This document shows, one piece after another, positions 25,528-34,447 of a stretch of DNA of 64,000 nt. The stretch comes from Microbacterium maritypicum (GTDB lineage: Bacteria > Actinomycetota > Actinomycetes > Actinomycetales > Microbacteriaceae): contig NZ_CP168030.1 of assembly GCF_041529975.1 (NCBI RefSeq), positions 744,001 through 808,000 of the forward strand, read 5' to 3'. The notes beneath the pieces were generated by a model. It did not search any database. It saw nothing but the letters and a program-made list of their open reading frames with translations, and had not been told where the DNA came from. Numbering within the stretch: position 1 is the first letter of the stretch; each line of letters opens with the position of its first letter. The position numbers and the translations under genes are program-made.

Positions 25528-25881
25528 TTAGGCGGGTACCTTGTCGAGGAATCCGAGGACCTGGTGGATACGGCCCTGGCCGTCGCCGACGACGACGTCG
25601 AAGCCGACTACGAGCGGTTCGGCTCCTGCGGGGCCAAGCCCCCACTGAAAGCGGGTGAGGCCGTGATGTGCGTCAGGTTCGCCGACGAGCGTGAACACGA
25701 ACCCCGGGAACTGTTCCCGCACGGCGCCGATCGTGGCCGAGATCTGGTCTCGTCCACCGACATCGACCAGAGGGTCCGTGTATGTGGCGCCTTCCGTCCA
25801 ATGCTCGGCGAGGAGGCGGTCACGAGCGTTCGCGTCCGAGGCGTTCCAGGTCTGCAGATACAAGTCGGTGATGGGGGTCAT
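25528..25881 (-). CDS. SnoaL-like/NTF2-fold protein
   Basis: The 117-residue protein has the NTF2-like pattern 'LYLQTWNASDANARDRLLAEHWTEGATYTDPLVDVGG' followed by 'EPDAHHGLTRFQWGLGPAG' and ends 'IHQVLGFLDKVPA'. It is similar in type, but not in sequence, to the gene at 4041-4433. The role is unknown; isomerase, cyclase or ligand-binding functions occur in the family. It is divergent from an XRE regulator at 26012 (130-bp gap), which is often seen to control such enzymes. A strong terminator follows. Confidence 0.8.
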   Translation of the reverse strand: MTPITDLYLQTWNASDANARDRLLAEHWTEGATYTDPLVDVGGRDQISATIGAVREQFPGFVFTLVGEPDAHHGLTRFQWGLGPAGAEPLVVGFDVVVGDGQGRIHQVLGFLDKVPA

Positions 25882-26011
25882 ATCGGGGCCTTTCGGTATC
25901 GGCCGCAGCGGAGCCGCCGCGGTGAAGCCATGTTGGGCGCGGAGGGGTAGTCGCGTCGATTACCTCGGAGGTCATGGGTCGAACCACGACTGTTGGCTAG
26001 GGTCGAGAGTC

Positions 26012-26797
26012 ATGACCGTGATCCATGCCGGCGACGTCGGGGTGCTCTTGCGCGGCTGGCGCGAGCGGAGACGGCTCAGCCAGCTGGAGCTCTCAGCCCG
26101 TGCACACGTCTCGACCCGACACCTCAGCTTCGTCGAGACCGGGAGGTCCAAGCCCACGCGAGAAATGCTCGATCGACTCTCTGCACACCTCGACATACCG
26201 CTGCGCGAGCGCAACCAGCTGCTCCTCAGTGCCGGGTTTGCGCCCGCACATCCCGAGCGGGCGATGAACGCCCCGGAACTCCGTTCTGTCAGCTCGGCGT
26301 TGCGACAACTCCTCGACGCCCATGCGCAGTACCCAGCGCTGGTGCTTGACCGCTGGTGGGACGTTATGGACCGCAACGCCGCGACGGACGTGCTGCTCGA
26401 GGGATGCGCACTGCACCTCCTCGAGCCTCCCGTCAACGCCGTACGGTTGTCGCTGCACCCGGAGGGTCTCGCGCCCCGGATCCGCAACCTCGGTCAATGG
26501 CGAACCCACCTCATCGGTCAGGTCTGCGCTCGCGCCGACCGCACCGGCGACTCCCGCCTCCGTCGCCTGGCGGAGGAGGTCGCGGCCTACCCCGGCGACG
26601 ACGTAGGGCGGCCGGCGGTCACGGATGTCGTCATCCCGCTCGAGCTCGAGGTCGCGGGCGAGGACCTGCGCTTTTTCAGCATGTCCGCGGCCGTGGAGTC
26701 TGCGCTCGACATCACCATCGACGAACTGCGTATCGAGTCGTTCTATCCCGCCGACGATGCCACAGCACGCTGCTTGCGCCACCGACAGCCATCGTGA
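26012..26797 (+). CDS. XRE-family regulator with MmyB-like ligand domain
   Basis: The 261-residue protein starts with an XRE helix-turn-helix ('LLRGWRERRRLSQLELSARAHVSTRHLSFVETGRSKPTREML', residues 10-51). It continues with an MmyB-like PAS-type ligand domain beginning near 'LRQLLDAHAQYPALVLDRWWDVMDRNAA' and including 'LHPEGLAPRIRNLGQW'. MmyB-type regulators bind fatty-acid-like ligands. ATG 26012 was chosen because the domain starts there; TAGGGT eight bases upstream may be a leaderless -10. It probably regulates the divergent SnoaL-like gene and possibly itself. Confidence 0.88.
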   Translation: MTVIHAGDVGVLLRGWRERRRLSQLELSARAHVSTRHLSFVETGRSKPTREMLDRLSAHLDIPLRERNQLLLSAGFAPAHPERAMNAPELRSVSSALRQLLDAHAQYPALVLDRWWDVMDRNAATDVLLEGCALHLLEPPVNAVRLSLHPEGLAPRIRNLGQWRTHLIGQVCARADRTGDSRLRRLAEEVAAYPGDDVGRPAVTDVVIPLELEVAGEDLRFFSMSAAVESALDITIDELRIESFYPADDATARCLRHRQPS

Positions 26798-26960
26798 GAT
26801 CGGACGAACGACTGCCGAGGGGGCCTGCTCAAGGACGCCGGAGCAGAGATGCTCGGTCAGACGATCTGTGCGGAATCGCGCTGACGCCACAGTGCGTTCG
26901 TCGATGAGGAGGTCGTGGTGCCGAACAAGTCGCCGTGCTGGCCGTACATCGCGCCCGGCC

Positions 26961-27557
26961 TCAGGAGCCGTCGCGCAGGTCGGCCGGAGCTCCCGCCGAG
27001 AACCGGATCCGGTCGAAGCGCGAGTCACAGTCCTCTCCCATCGGCGCCTGCGACATGAAGCCCACCGTCACGGGGAGGTCGGTCTTCAGGCGGAACACTC
27101 TGACGAACTCCCACCGGTCGCCGTCGTCGGAGGCGTGGAAGGCGAACGCGTCTCCGACGCGGGAGACGCGGAGATACACGAAGTCGCTCTCGACGACCGT
27201 GGAGTTGCAGTCGTCGGAGAACTCGTTGGTCACGACGCTGACGACCATCGCCCGCCCGTCGGGCGAATACTCGAAGCAGAGCTTGGCCCAGTACTGCTCA
27301 TCGCACCACAGCCCCAGCACGGCGGCGTCGAACGTCGTCCGCTCCCCGACGACGCGAACCCTGGCACTCAGCGTGAAGTCGCCATCGGTCCGAAAGCCCA
27401 GCAAGCTCGCGCGGTGCTGAGCGGGGCCGCCGAGCGAGGCGTTGGTCCAATCTCCTCCCGGTGCCGCATGGAGGGTGAGCTCGCCGGTGTCGCCGTCGTA
27501 GCTCGCATCCAGTTCGCCGTTGGTCCATTCGAGCGTCGGCAGGGCAGGTATCCGCAT
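26961..27557 (-). CDS. DUF1349 (concanavalin-like) protein
   Basis: The 198-residue cytosolic protein has the DUF1349 beta-sandwich pattern: 'TLEWTNGELDASYDGDTGELTLHAAPGGDWT' at the start, 'LGLWCDEQYWAKLCFEYSPDGRAMVVSVVTNEFSDDCNS' in the middle and 'PVTVGFMSQAPMGEDC' near the end. The family resembles glycan-binding lectins, but no activity has been established. ATG 27557 follows a GGAGGAG Shine-Dalgarno. It lies 55 bp downstream of the ABC operon in the same direction, so it may be read through from there. A (GTGTGG)n tract sits in the gap. Confidence 0.82.
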   Translation of the reverse strand: MRIPALPTLEWTNGELDASYDGDTGELTLHAAPGGDWTNASLGGPAQHRASLLGFRTDGDFTLSARVRVVGERTTFDAAVLGLWCDEQYWAKLCFEYSPDGRAMVVSVVTNEFSDDCNSTVVESDFVYLRVSRVGDAFAFHASDDGDRWEFVRVFRLKTDLPVTVGFMSQAPMGEDCDSRFDRIRFSAGAPADLRDGS

Positions 27558-27582
27558 GGTCGTTCTCCTCCGTGTCATTCCG

Positions 27583-27607
27583 GTGTGGGTGTGGGTGTGG
27601 GTGTGGG
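27583..27607 (+). repeat. Short tandem repeat (GTGTGG)n
   Basis: Four copies of GTGTGG lie in the noncoding gap between the ABC ATPase stop (27613) and the DUF1349 ribosome-binding site. On the minus strand they would be read as CCACAC. Slippage could vary spacing but not a reading frame. Confidence 0.7.
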
Positions 27608-27612
27608 GTCGT

Positions 27613-28311
27613 CTAGACGGGAACGGCGTCGAGCATCCGGCCGTCGACGAGATGACGGCGGGACCGCGCCCGCTGAGCGACCACATCGTCGTGCGTGACG
27701 ACGATGATGGTCATGCCTGACGCGTTCAGCTCATCGATCACGTCGAGCACGTCGTCCGTGGCCTCCCGGTGCAGGGCACCGGTCGGCTCGTCCGCGATGA
27801 GGATCGGCGGACGATTCACGAGTGCGCGGCAGATGCCGACCCGCTGCCGCTGGCCGCCGGAGAGTTCGTGCGGTGCGCGGGCGCCGAGGTGTCCGATCCC
27901 GAGCCGATCCATGAGCTGTGCGGTATTCGCCAGGGTGTCTGCGGAGACCCGGCCGCGTCGTCGCACCGCCGGGAGCAGGATGTTGTCGATCACCGCCAGC
28001 TCGTCGAGGAGGTCGGTGCGCTGGAATACGAACCCGAGCGTGGTGCGACGGATGTGTGCGAGGGCCTTGTCGTCGAGCGCGGAGAGATCGTCGTCGCCGA
28101 TGCATACCGACCCCGACGACGGCTGGTCCAGGCCGCTCAGGCACGAGAGCAGAGTCGTCTTGCCGGAGCCGCTGGGGCCGGTGAGAGCCAGGTAGTCGCC
28201 TTCGGCGACGTCGAGGTCGATCCCCTCGAGCACGGTCGTGAAGTCGCCGGCGGCCGATTCGAAGCGTCGGGTGACTGCGCGCGCCGTGATGAGTGCGGGC
28301 GATGGGGGCAT
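27613..28311 (-). CDS. MacB/LolD-type ABC transporter ATP-binding protein
   Basis: The 232-residue ATPase has Walker A GPSGSGKTT (about residues 41-49), signature 'ELSGGQRQRVGICRALVNRPPILIADEPTGALHREATDDVLDVI' and H-loop 'VVTHDD'. The phrase 'ADEPTGAL' marks the LolD/MacB group, which works with FtsX-type permeases. The partner is the 774-residue permease ending five bases upstream (28317). It is the last gene of the operon that starts at 33010. Function is probably extrusion or lipoprotein/peptide handling driven by mechanotransmission; the substrate is unknown. Confidence 0.92.
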   Translation of the reverse strand: MPPSPALITARAVTRRFESAAGDFTTVLEGIDLDVAEGDYLALTGPSGSGKTTLLSCLSGLDQPSSGSVCIGDDDLSALDDKALAHIRRTTLGFVFQRTDLLDELAVIDNILLPAVRRRGRVSADTLANTAQLMDRLGIGHLGARAPHELSGGQRQRVGICRALVNRPPILIADEPTGALHREATDDVLDVIDELNASGMTIIVVTHDDVVAQRARSRRHLVDGRMLDAVPV

Positions 28312-28316
28312 GTCGG

Positions 28317-30641
28317 TCAGCTTTCGTTGAGGAGTGCGGGGCTGTGGGCTGAGGCGATGAGGCCGCCGACCACGGCGGCAGCCGCCACCACGGGGCCGGT
28401 GATCAGGCTCCAGCCGTTGGCTGCGACGAGGTCGGTGGCGCCTCCGCCGAACGAGGAGAGTGTGGCACCGAGAACCCCCGGCCCGAGCGACTCCGTCGCG
28501 ATCCACCCGAGGAGAAGACCCGCCCCGGCGACGCCCGTCGCCCGGAACAGGGCGATCGTGCGCAGTTCGCCGCGAGACCATCCGAGGAGCCGCAGCAGAC
28601 GCAGATCGGACTCGTCGCGCGTCGCCTCGAGTCGCCCGCGGAGAGCGAACACCAAGAGCATCACCACGGCAGCGGCTGCCCAGGCGATCATCGACGCCGT
28701 CTTCAGACGCTCGACCGTGTCGCCCAGCGTGTAGTGGACGAACCGGTCCAGCTCGGTGAACGACGCCGACGGGTGGTCGAGCGCGAGCGCCGAGGCTTTC
28801 CCGCCCTGGTCGACGCCGTCTCGGAGGTCGACCATGAACGTCTGCCACAGGGGGATGCCGTCACCACCGGGCAGCTCGACGGCTTTCCCCGATCGGCCAC
28901 CGTTGGTGATGTCGTGATACAGGCCCGTGATGCGGTATCGATGGGTCGAATCGGCCGAGTCCACCTGGACGGACTGGCCGACATCCACTCCGGCCGTCTG
29001 CGCAGCGAGGGTCGACAGCGCCAGCTCCCCGGGCCCTGCGGGCGCTTCGCCACGGGCATAGGCGAGGGGGAAGGCCGAGGTGTCGCCCACTTCCAGGGCG
29101 ACGTCATCGGTGTGGTCAGCGCCGATGAGCGCGACCCGGAAACTGGTCACCTTCGCGAACCGCGCGATGTCGGGGTCATCGCGCAGAGAGCGCTCGAGCG
29201 CGTCGCCCGCGCCGGCTTCCGCACCCTCGCGGACGAAGGCACGGAGGTCGCTCTGGCCGACGCCCATGGTGGTGATGAAGTCGGGCGCCGCGATCGTCTG
29301 GGTCACGCGCTGGGGCAGGGCCGCCAGCGCGACCGCGAAGCCGACCATGACGATCAGCAGCACGGCGGTGGTGCCCCGCGTGGTGAGGCCGCGTGCGGCG
29401 AGGCGGATGCTGATAGGAATCGGAAGATCCCATCGCAGCGCACGCGGACGACGTCGGGTCTGCGCCGACACCCCGGGCCTGGTCAGAGCGAGCAGCGGGC
29501 TGATGCGCCGCACCCGGCGCAGCAGCTGCGCCGCGAGCGCGGTCGGGATCGCGGATGCGAGCACGACGGCCAGCAGCATCACGATCGTCCCGGTGCTGCC
29601 GTGCCCGCTCGAAAGGACGACGTCGCCGCCCCGCAGAAGCGCGGATGCAGGGAAGACCAGGAGCAGGGCGACCAGCACCGCGACACCCGACTGCACGGCG
29701 TATCCGAGAAGCAGGGTCGAGGAGACCTCGCGGTGCGAGAAGCCGATCGCCCGCATCACACCGATCCGACGGGCGTCCTGTTCGAGGGCGGTGAGGACCA
29801 TGATCCGCAGGCACAGCAGCGTGATGGCGAGCAGGACGATGCTCACCAGGATGGTGAGGATGGCGACCAGACCGTCGGTCAGCGCGGCGATCAGACGCAG
29901 CAGGCTCCCGTCGACGGCCGCACCGTTGGCCGGGAGTCCGGCCAGACGGTAGGCCTCCGCGAATCGATCTCCTGCGTCGTCGACCAGGCGGAAGGTGAGG
30001 ATGTGCTCCACGGGGAGCCGTTCGGCAAGGTCGTTCCAATCCCTTTCGGACACCACGAACCGCTTCGAGTTGACCAGACTCGGCCCCATCTGGGCGTCGC
30101 TGACGGTGTCGGCGACCGTGAACGTCTGCACGTCACCCTGCACGGCGATCTCGACCGTGTCACCGCGCGCGAGGTCGTAGGCGTCGGCGTAGTAGCCGGG
30201 CACGGCGATCTCGCCGTCGCGGACGTTCGTCGGCGTGCCGTCGGGTCCGAGCAGGAAGTCGAATCGAGGGCTCTGGGTGACCAGCAGGAGGTCCATCACA
30301 CCGTCGCGCGCGGCATCCGTCATCCCGTGCATCCGAAGGTCCTGGTTGTCGAGCTGGAGCGCATCCTGCACCTGGTGGTCGTCGACGATGTCCTGGTGCG
30401 TCGCGGCGAAGGAATCCAGCGATGAGGTCTCCAGCGGACCGACCTGCATCTGCACGGCGTCCGGCGCTTCCGCGAGCGCGAAGAGCCGCTCCGTCGCCCC
30501 GATCGTCGAGACGAGGGTGGCGACACCCGCGCCGGCGGTGGCGGAGCTGATCGCCATCAGCAGGATCAGCGAGACGCTGCTCACGGGATTCCCACGGATG
30601 CGTGCGAATGCCATCCGCCACGCGGTCGAGGCCGTCGTCAC
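28317..30641 (-). CDS. FtsX-like ABC transporter permease (two-domain)
   Basis: The 774-residue membrane protein has an N-terminal helix ('VSSVSLILLMAISSATAGAGVATLVS'), a large extracytoplasmic MacB-PCD-like domain (about residues 50-240), and a first FtsX three-helix core near 'TILVSIVLLAITLLCLRIMVLTALEQDARRIGVMRAIGFSHREVSS'. A second half repeats the layout and ends 'WGRGELRTIALF'-like sequence plus three helices. This is the duplicated type used with a LolD-like ATPase, which follows at 28311. The GTG start at 30641 overlaps the TetR stop (GTGA), so translation is coupled to the regulator. Confidence 0.9.
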   Translation of the reverse strand: MTTASTAWRMAFARIRGNPVSSVSLILLMAISSATAGAGVATLVSTIGATERLFALAEAPDAVQMQVGPLETSSLDSFAATHQDIVDDHQVQDALQLDNQDLRMHGMTDAARDGVMDLLLVTQSPRFDFLLGPDGTPTNVRDGEIAVPGYYADAYDLARGDTVEIAVQGDVQTFTVADTVSDAQMGPSLVNSKRFVVSERDWNDLAERLPVEHILTFRLVDDAGDRFAEAYRLAGLPANGAAVDGSLLRLIAALTDGLVAILTILVSIVLLAITLLCLRIMVLTALEQDARRIGVMRAIGFSHREVSSTLLLGYAVQSGVAVLVALLLVFPASALLRGGDVVLSSGHGSTGTIVMLLAVVLASAIPTALAAQLLRRVRRISPLLALTRPGVSAQTRRRPRALRWDLPIPISIRLAARGLTTRGTTAVLLIVMVGFAVALAALPQRVTQTIAAPDFITTMGVGQSDLRAFVREGAEAGAGDALERSLRDDPDIARFAKVTSFRVALIGADHTDDVALEVGDTSAFPLAYARGEAPAGPGELALSTLAAQTAGVDVGQSVQVDSADSTHRYRITGLYHDITNGGRSGKAVELPGGDGIPLWQTFMVDLRDGVDQGGKASALALDHPSASFTELDRFVHYTLGDTVERLKTASMIAWAAAAVVMLLVFALRGRLEATRDESDLRLLRLLGWSRGELRTIALFRATGVAGAGLLLGWIATESLGPGVLGATLSSFGGGATDLVAANGWSLITGPVVAAAAVVGGLIASAHSPALLNES

Positions 30642-31312
30642 GATGTCGGGGGGAGGGCGAACGGCCAGCCGTGCAGGATGGCGCCGATGCCCGCCTCGAA
30701 CTGCCGTTCGGCCGACGGGGCCCACCCCGCGGCGATGATCCGGCCGAGGTGGGGCAGCTGCGACAGCAGTGCTGCCTCGGTGTCGTCGTGCTCGTCCTCG
30801 GTCTCGGTCGTCTCCGCAGCGGTGGACTCCGACCCCGCGGGAGCGCTGAACTCTCCCATCGCCGAGGCGACGGTGATCATCACGAGCACGTTGACGAGGT
30901 CGCCGAGGGCCGGATCGACCGGAGCCCCGAGGTCGAGCAGGATGCCGATGGCCTCGTCGGCCACGGCGAGCGCCGCGGGGGAGGTGATCGGGTGCGTCGC
31001 GACGATCGGGATGAGTCCGGAATGCGCGGCGAGCTCGGTGCGGATGGCCCGCATCAGTTCGTGCGCGTAGGCGCGCCAATCGGGCACCCCGGAGGTGGAG
31101 GGAAGCGAGAGTCCTGTCCAGAACTCGTCGGCGAGCGCGGCGGCGAGGTCCGACTTCCCGGCGAAGTGCCGATAGGCGGTCATCGGGTCCGCCCCGAGCG
31201 CGGTGCCCAGGCGGCGCATGGTGAGCTGATCCAGACCGTCGGCGTCGATCAACTCGAGCGCTGCCGACAGTACGTCGGCGCGGGAGATCCGCTCCGGTCG
31301 AGGTGTCATCAT
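30638..31312 (-). CDS. TetR/AcrR-family repressor inside the ABC operon
   Basis: The 224-residue protein has a TetR helix-turn-helix ('ISRADVLSAALELIDADGLDQLTMRRLGTALGADPMTAYRHFAGKSDLAAALADEFW', residues 9-65) and a TetR_C_1-like all-helical domain, with an acidic insert 'ETTETEDEHDDTEA' near residue 175. It is coupled on both sides: ATGA overlap with the upstream permease and GTGA overlap with the downstream FtsX permease. It is therefore transcribed with the pumps it presumably controls, and the likely operator is the TCTAC-N3-GTAGA dyad at 33027-33039. Confidence 0.92.
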   Translation of the reverse strand: MMTPRPERISRADVLSAALELIDADGLDQLTMRRLGTALGADPMTAYRHFAGKSDLAAALADEFWTGLSLPSTSGVPDWRAYAHELMRAIRTELAAHSGLIPIVATHPITSPAALAVADEAIGILLDLGAPVDPALGDLVNVLVMITVASAMGEFSAPAGSESTAAETTETEDEHDDTEAALLSQLPHLGRIIAAGWAPSAERQFEAGIGAILHGWPFALPPTS

Positions 31313-32076
31313 GAGATTCCTTTCCGCCTGCGCAGGGCGAGCAGTGCGACGGCGAGCAGGACGAAGCCCGCAGCGAAGCCGAAGAGTGCCATCGACGGGC
31401 CGAGCGTGTCGAGCGCTCCAGCATGATCCAGGGTGAGCGACCGCATGGCCTGCAGTGCCCAGTATGCGGGCGACGCCGGAGCGATGGTCTGCATCCAGGT
31501 CGGCAGCGACTCGACCGGCCCGAACGCGCCGCCGATCCCCGCCATGAGCATGGCGAGCACGTTGCCGATGACCAGTGCGAGCTCGAGGGATCGGGATGCC
31601 GACACCAGGAGCAGTCCGAAGCCGATCATCGCCGCCGAGAACGCCACGAGCACCAGGACCAGTCCGAGTACGGAGCCGTTGGGGCGGTATCCGAAGAGGA
31701 GCGCGCCGCCGAGGAGCACCGCGACGAACTGCAGCAACTGCGCGGCGAATGCCGTCAATGACTTGCCGAGGAGGAGGTCGACGCTGCGGGCCGGTGATGT
31801 CCGCAGCCGGTCCCACGTGCCCCACTGATGATCACGGAAGAACGCCGTGACGACCTGCTGGACGCACAGGAGGGCGAACAGCACGGCCAGGCCGGGGACG
31901 GCGTACTCGACACCGGACGCGGAGGCGTAACCGGCGGCGGCGAGCTGCCCCCGCGCACCGGGAACGAAGAACGGGACGAACACGAGCGGGATCACCGTCA
32001 TGACGACGACCGGAGACGGGTCGCGCCACAGGATCCGTGCGTCGATCGCTGCGACCGCGAGACTATGCCGCAACAC
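31309..32076 (-). CDS. ABC-2 type transporter permease
   Basis: The 255-residue membrane protein has six hydrophobic segments: 'ILWRDPSPVVVMTVIPLVFVPFFVPGA' at the start, 'RTSPARSVDLLLGKSLTAFAAQLLQFVAVLLGGALLFGY' in the middle and 'LALVIGNVLAMLMAGIGGAFGPVESLPTWMQTIAPASPAYWALQAMRSLTL' towards the end. This is the ABC-2 pattern. The GTG start at 32076 overlaps the ATPase stop by 14 bases, so the two are coupled subunits of one exporter. The substrate is unknown. Confidence 0.9.
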   Translation of the reverse strand: MLRHSLAVAAIDARILWRDPSPVVVMTVIPLVFVPFFVPGARGQLAAAGYASASGVEYAVPGLAVLFALLCVQQVVTAFFRDHQWGTWDRLRTSPARSVDLLLGKSLTAFAAQLLQFVAVLLGGALLFGYRPNGSVLGLVLVLVAFSAAMIGFGLLLVSASRSLELALVIGNVLAMLMAGIGGAFGPVESLPTWMQTIAPASPAYWALQAMRSLTLDHAGALDTLGPSMALFGFAAGFVLLAVALLALRRRKGIS

Positions 32077-33010
32077 CGTGCACCTCCGCGTCGTCGAGTG
32101 TCGGCGTCTCCTGCTCGTGGAGCAGGCGCACGTACGCGCTTTCGAGGGTCGGGCCAGGGAACCGCACATCGATGATCGCGCTCGCGCTCACGCCGAGACG
32201 CGCGATCAGCTCGGCGAGCAGCTCACCCGCGCTGGTGCCCGTCGATCCGCTCACGAGCCAGTCGCCCTCGCGCACCCAACCGGCCGGCGGCTGAGTATTC
32301 GGCTGCAGGCGCACGCGCACGCCGTCGCCCTGCGACCTCACCACCTCGCTGACGTCTCCGAGATCTCGCAGCACACCGTCGTGCAGGAGAGTGAGCCGTG
32401 ACGGGAGCTGCTCGAGCTCGGTGAGGTAGTGGGTGGTGTAGAGCACGGATGCTCCGTCGTCGGCGATGCGGCGCACCAGGTCGAGGATCTGCTGGCGCGA
32501 CTCCACGTCGGCACCGACGGTCGGCTCGTCGAGGAACAACAGGCGCGGGCTGTGGGTGAGCGCCATCGCGAGGTGCAGTCGGCGCTGTTGGCCGCCGCTG
32601 AGCTGATCGGCGCGGATGCCGGTGCTCTTCGTCAGCCCCAGCCCCTCGATCACCTCCGCGCATCGTGCGCGCAGCTCACGCCCGCGCACGCCGTGAAGGC
32701 GAGCGAACCCCGCGACGTTCTCGCGCACGGTGAGGGAGGGGTAGATACCGAGACGTTGCGGCGCGCTGCCGATCACGGCGGCGGCGGCATCCCGGCGGGA
32801 GGCGAGGTCGATGCCGCCGACGGTGACCGACCCGGAATCGGGTGCCAGCGACCCGTTGGCGATGGCGATCAGGGTCGACTTGCCCGCGCCGTTGGGTCCG
32901 AGGAGGCCCAGGATCTGACCCGCCGGCAGAGCGAGATCGACGCCGGAGAGCACCGCGCGCTCGCCGAAGGATCGCCGGATGCCGCTCAACCGCAATCGTG
33001 TGTCGCTCAT
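32063..33010 (-). CDS. ABC-2 exporter ATP-binding protein (first gene of operon)
   Basis: The 315-residue ATPase has Walker A GPNGAGKST (about residues 39-47), signature 'QLSGGQQRRLHLAMALTHSPRLLFLDEPTVGAD' and H-loop 'YTTHYLTELE'. Its C-terminal ~90-residue extension ('VRVRLQPNTQPPAGWV...IDVRFPGPTLESAYVRLL') is typical of the DrrA/NodI group of drug and lipid exporters. It is the promoter-proximal gene of an operon of ATPase, permease, TetR, FtsX permease and second ATPase. AAGGGG precedes ATG 33010 and the -10 TACGAT (33037-33032, minus) lies inside the TetR-type operator. Confidence 0.93.
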   Translation of the reverse strand: MSDTRLRLSGIRRSFGERAVLSGVDLALPAGQILGLLGPNGAGKSTLIAIANGSLAPDSGSVTVGGIDLASRRDAAAAVIGSAPQRLGIYPSLTVRENVAGFARLHGVRGRELRARCAEVIEGLGLTKSTGIRADQLSGGQQRRLHLAMALTHSPRLLFLDEPTVGADVESRQQILDLVRRIADDGASVLYTTHYLTELEQLPSRLTLLHDGVLRDLGDVSEVVRSQGDGVRVRLQPNTQPPAGWVREGDWLVSGSTGTSAGELLAELIARLGVSASAIIDVRFPGPTLESAYVRLLHEQETPTLDDAEVHGVAA

Positions 33011-33022
33011 GATTCCCCTTCG

Positions 33023-33043
33023 TAGATCTACATCGTAGACTAA
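33023..33043 (-). promoter_or_regulatory. TetR-type operator and -10 of the ABC operon
   Basis: TCTAC-ATC-GTAGA (33027-33039) is a perfect inverted repeat, next to a second palindrome GTAGATCTAC (33022-33031). On the minus strand TACGAT within it is a plausible -10, with the first gene starting at 33010. A repressor bound here would silence the operon that also encodes the TetR protein, giving autoregulation (inferred). Confidence 0.6.
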
Positions 33044-33093
33044 CTGACGAAGGGGTGGGAGCGGACGCGTCGAACGCGCGCAGGGTCAGCGAA

Positions 33094-34194
33094 TCACCCG
33101 ACCGCCGCCCCGAGACTGCGCTGCTCCACGAGCGGGCAGGCGAACACGTCGCGCTCGCCGAGTCCGACGCGGTTGATGTAGCGCACCACGATCGCGTACG
33201 AGGCGAAGAGGCCCACCTGGGTGTAGGGCACTCCGTGGGCCCGGCAGTACTCGGCGATGAGGGGTGCGGCGCGCCGAAGGTGTGGGCGCGGCATCGACGG
33301 GAACAGGTGGTGCTCGACCTGATAGTTCAGGCCGCCCATCGCGATGTCGAGGAAGCGGCTGCCGCGGACGTTGCGACTCATCAGCACCTGCCGGCGGAGG
33401 AAGTCGAGGGTCAACTCCCTCGGCACGACCGGCATCCCCTTGTGATTGGGCGCGAAGGCGATGCCCATGTAGAAGCCGAACAGCCCCAGCTGCACCGCCA
33501 GGAAGACGAACGCGATGCCGGGGGAGAGCACGAGGAACACCAGCACCAGGTAGCCGATCATGCGGATGCTCAGGAAGGCGATCTCCGCCCACCGCCGCTC
33601 CAGTCGCCCGCGCGCGAACATGCGCCGCACGCTCGAGGCGTGCAGCGACAGACCCTCCAGTAGCAGGATCGGGAAGAACAGCACCCCCTGGTGTCCGCGC
33701 AGCCAGGTGATGACCGGTCCGTTGTGCCGGGCTGCGGCCTCGGGGGAGACGGCGATGACCGGGAGCTCGATGTCGGGGTCGGACCCCAGCTTGTTCGGGT
33801 TCGCGTGATGGCGGGTGTGCTTGTGCTGCCACCACCCGTAACTCATGCCGACGAGGAGGTCGCCGAGGATCAGGCTGATCCAGTCGTTCCAGCGCCCGGA
33901 CACGAAGATCTGCCGATGTGCCGCGTCGTGCCCGAGGAAGGCGATCTGCGTGAACACGATCGCCAGAACGGCGGCTGTGAACAGCTGCCACCAGGTGTCG
34001 CCGATCCAGACGAAGGCGAGGAGGCAGACGCCCAGGACGAGCGGCGCGGCGATGAGCTTGGTCCAGTAGTAGCCGTACCGACGGTGGAGCAGTCCGCGTC
34101 CGCGGACCTGCTGCGCGAGTTCGGTGAACGCGCTCGATGTGCGTGGAGCGCCGTCGGGCGGGCGAGTGCGGATGGTCGGACGGATGCCGTCCAT
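33094..34194 (-). CDS. Membrane fatty-acid desaturase (acyl-CoA/acyl-lipid desaturase)
   Basis: The 366-residue integral membrane enzyme has the three di-iron histidine boxes: HDAAH (residues 89-93), HKHTRHH (124-130) and QVEHH (about 300). It has four or more membrane segments between them. It introduces a cis double bond in acyl chains using oxygen and an electron donor, thereby adjusting membrane fluidity. The gene is divergent from a GntR regulator at 34448; the 253-bp gap between them contains a weak GTAGA-N9-TCTAC repeat (34402-34420) and no other feature I can support. An electron-transfer partner gene is not adjacent. Confidence 0.94.
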   Translation of the reverse strand: MDGIRPTIRTRPPDGAPRTSSAFTELAQQVRGRGLLHRRYGYYWTKLIAAPLVLGVCLLAFVWIGDTWWQLFTAAVLAIVFTQIAFLGHDAAHRQIFVSGRWNDWISLILGDLLVGMSYGWWQHKHTRHHANPNKLGSDPDIELPVIAVSPEAAARHNGPVITWLRGHQGVLFFPILLLEGLSLHASSVRRMFARGRLERRWAEIAFLSIRMIGYLVLVFLVLSPGIAFVFLAVQLGLFGFYMGIAFAPNHKGMPVVPRELTLDFLRRQVLMSRNVRGSRFLDIAMGGLNYQVEHHLFPSMPRPHLRRAAPLIAEYCRAHGVPYTQVGLFASYAIVVRYINRVGLGERDVFACPLVEQRSLGAAVG

Positions 34195-34447
34195 GATGAC
34201 CTCTTCTCCACGCCGACCTCTGCGGCGGCGCGTTCTGCGACCCGTGCCTCAGCGATTCCCGGTCGTCGTCGGAAGCGGCCTTCGCTGGTGGGTTCGACGC
34301 CAGGCTACGCCGCGAACCTGCGTGCGTTCTCAGACGGCGGACGCCCCTCACGGCGGTTTCCACGGTCGTCGGCCTCTGGGATGCGATACATTGCATGGTA
34401 GGTAGAACTTCAGGCTCTACGTCGCTTTCCGTTCGAGTGGAGGAAAA

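Noticed and set aside
27583..27607. CRISPR-like or functional tandem repeat
   Set aside because: Only four short GTGTGG units occur with no spacers or cas genes; it is a simple-sequence tract.
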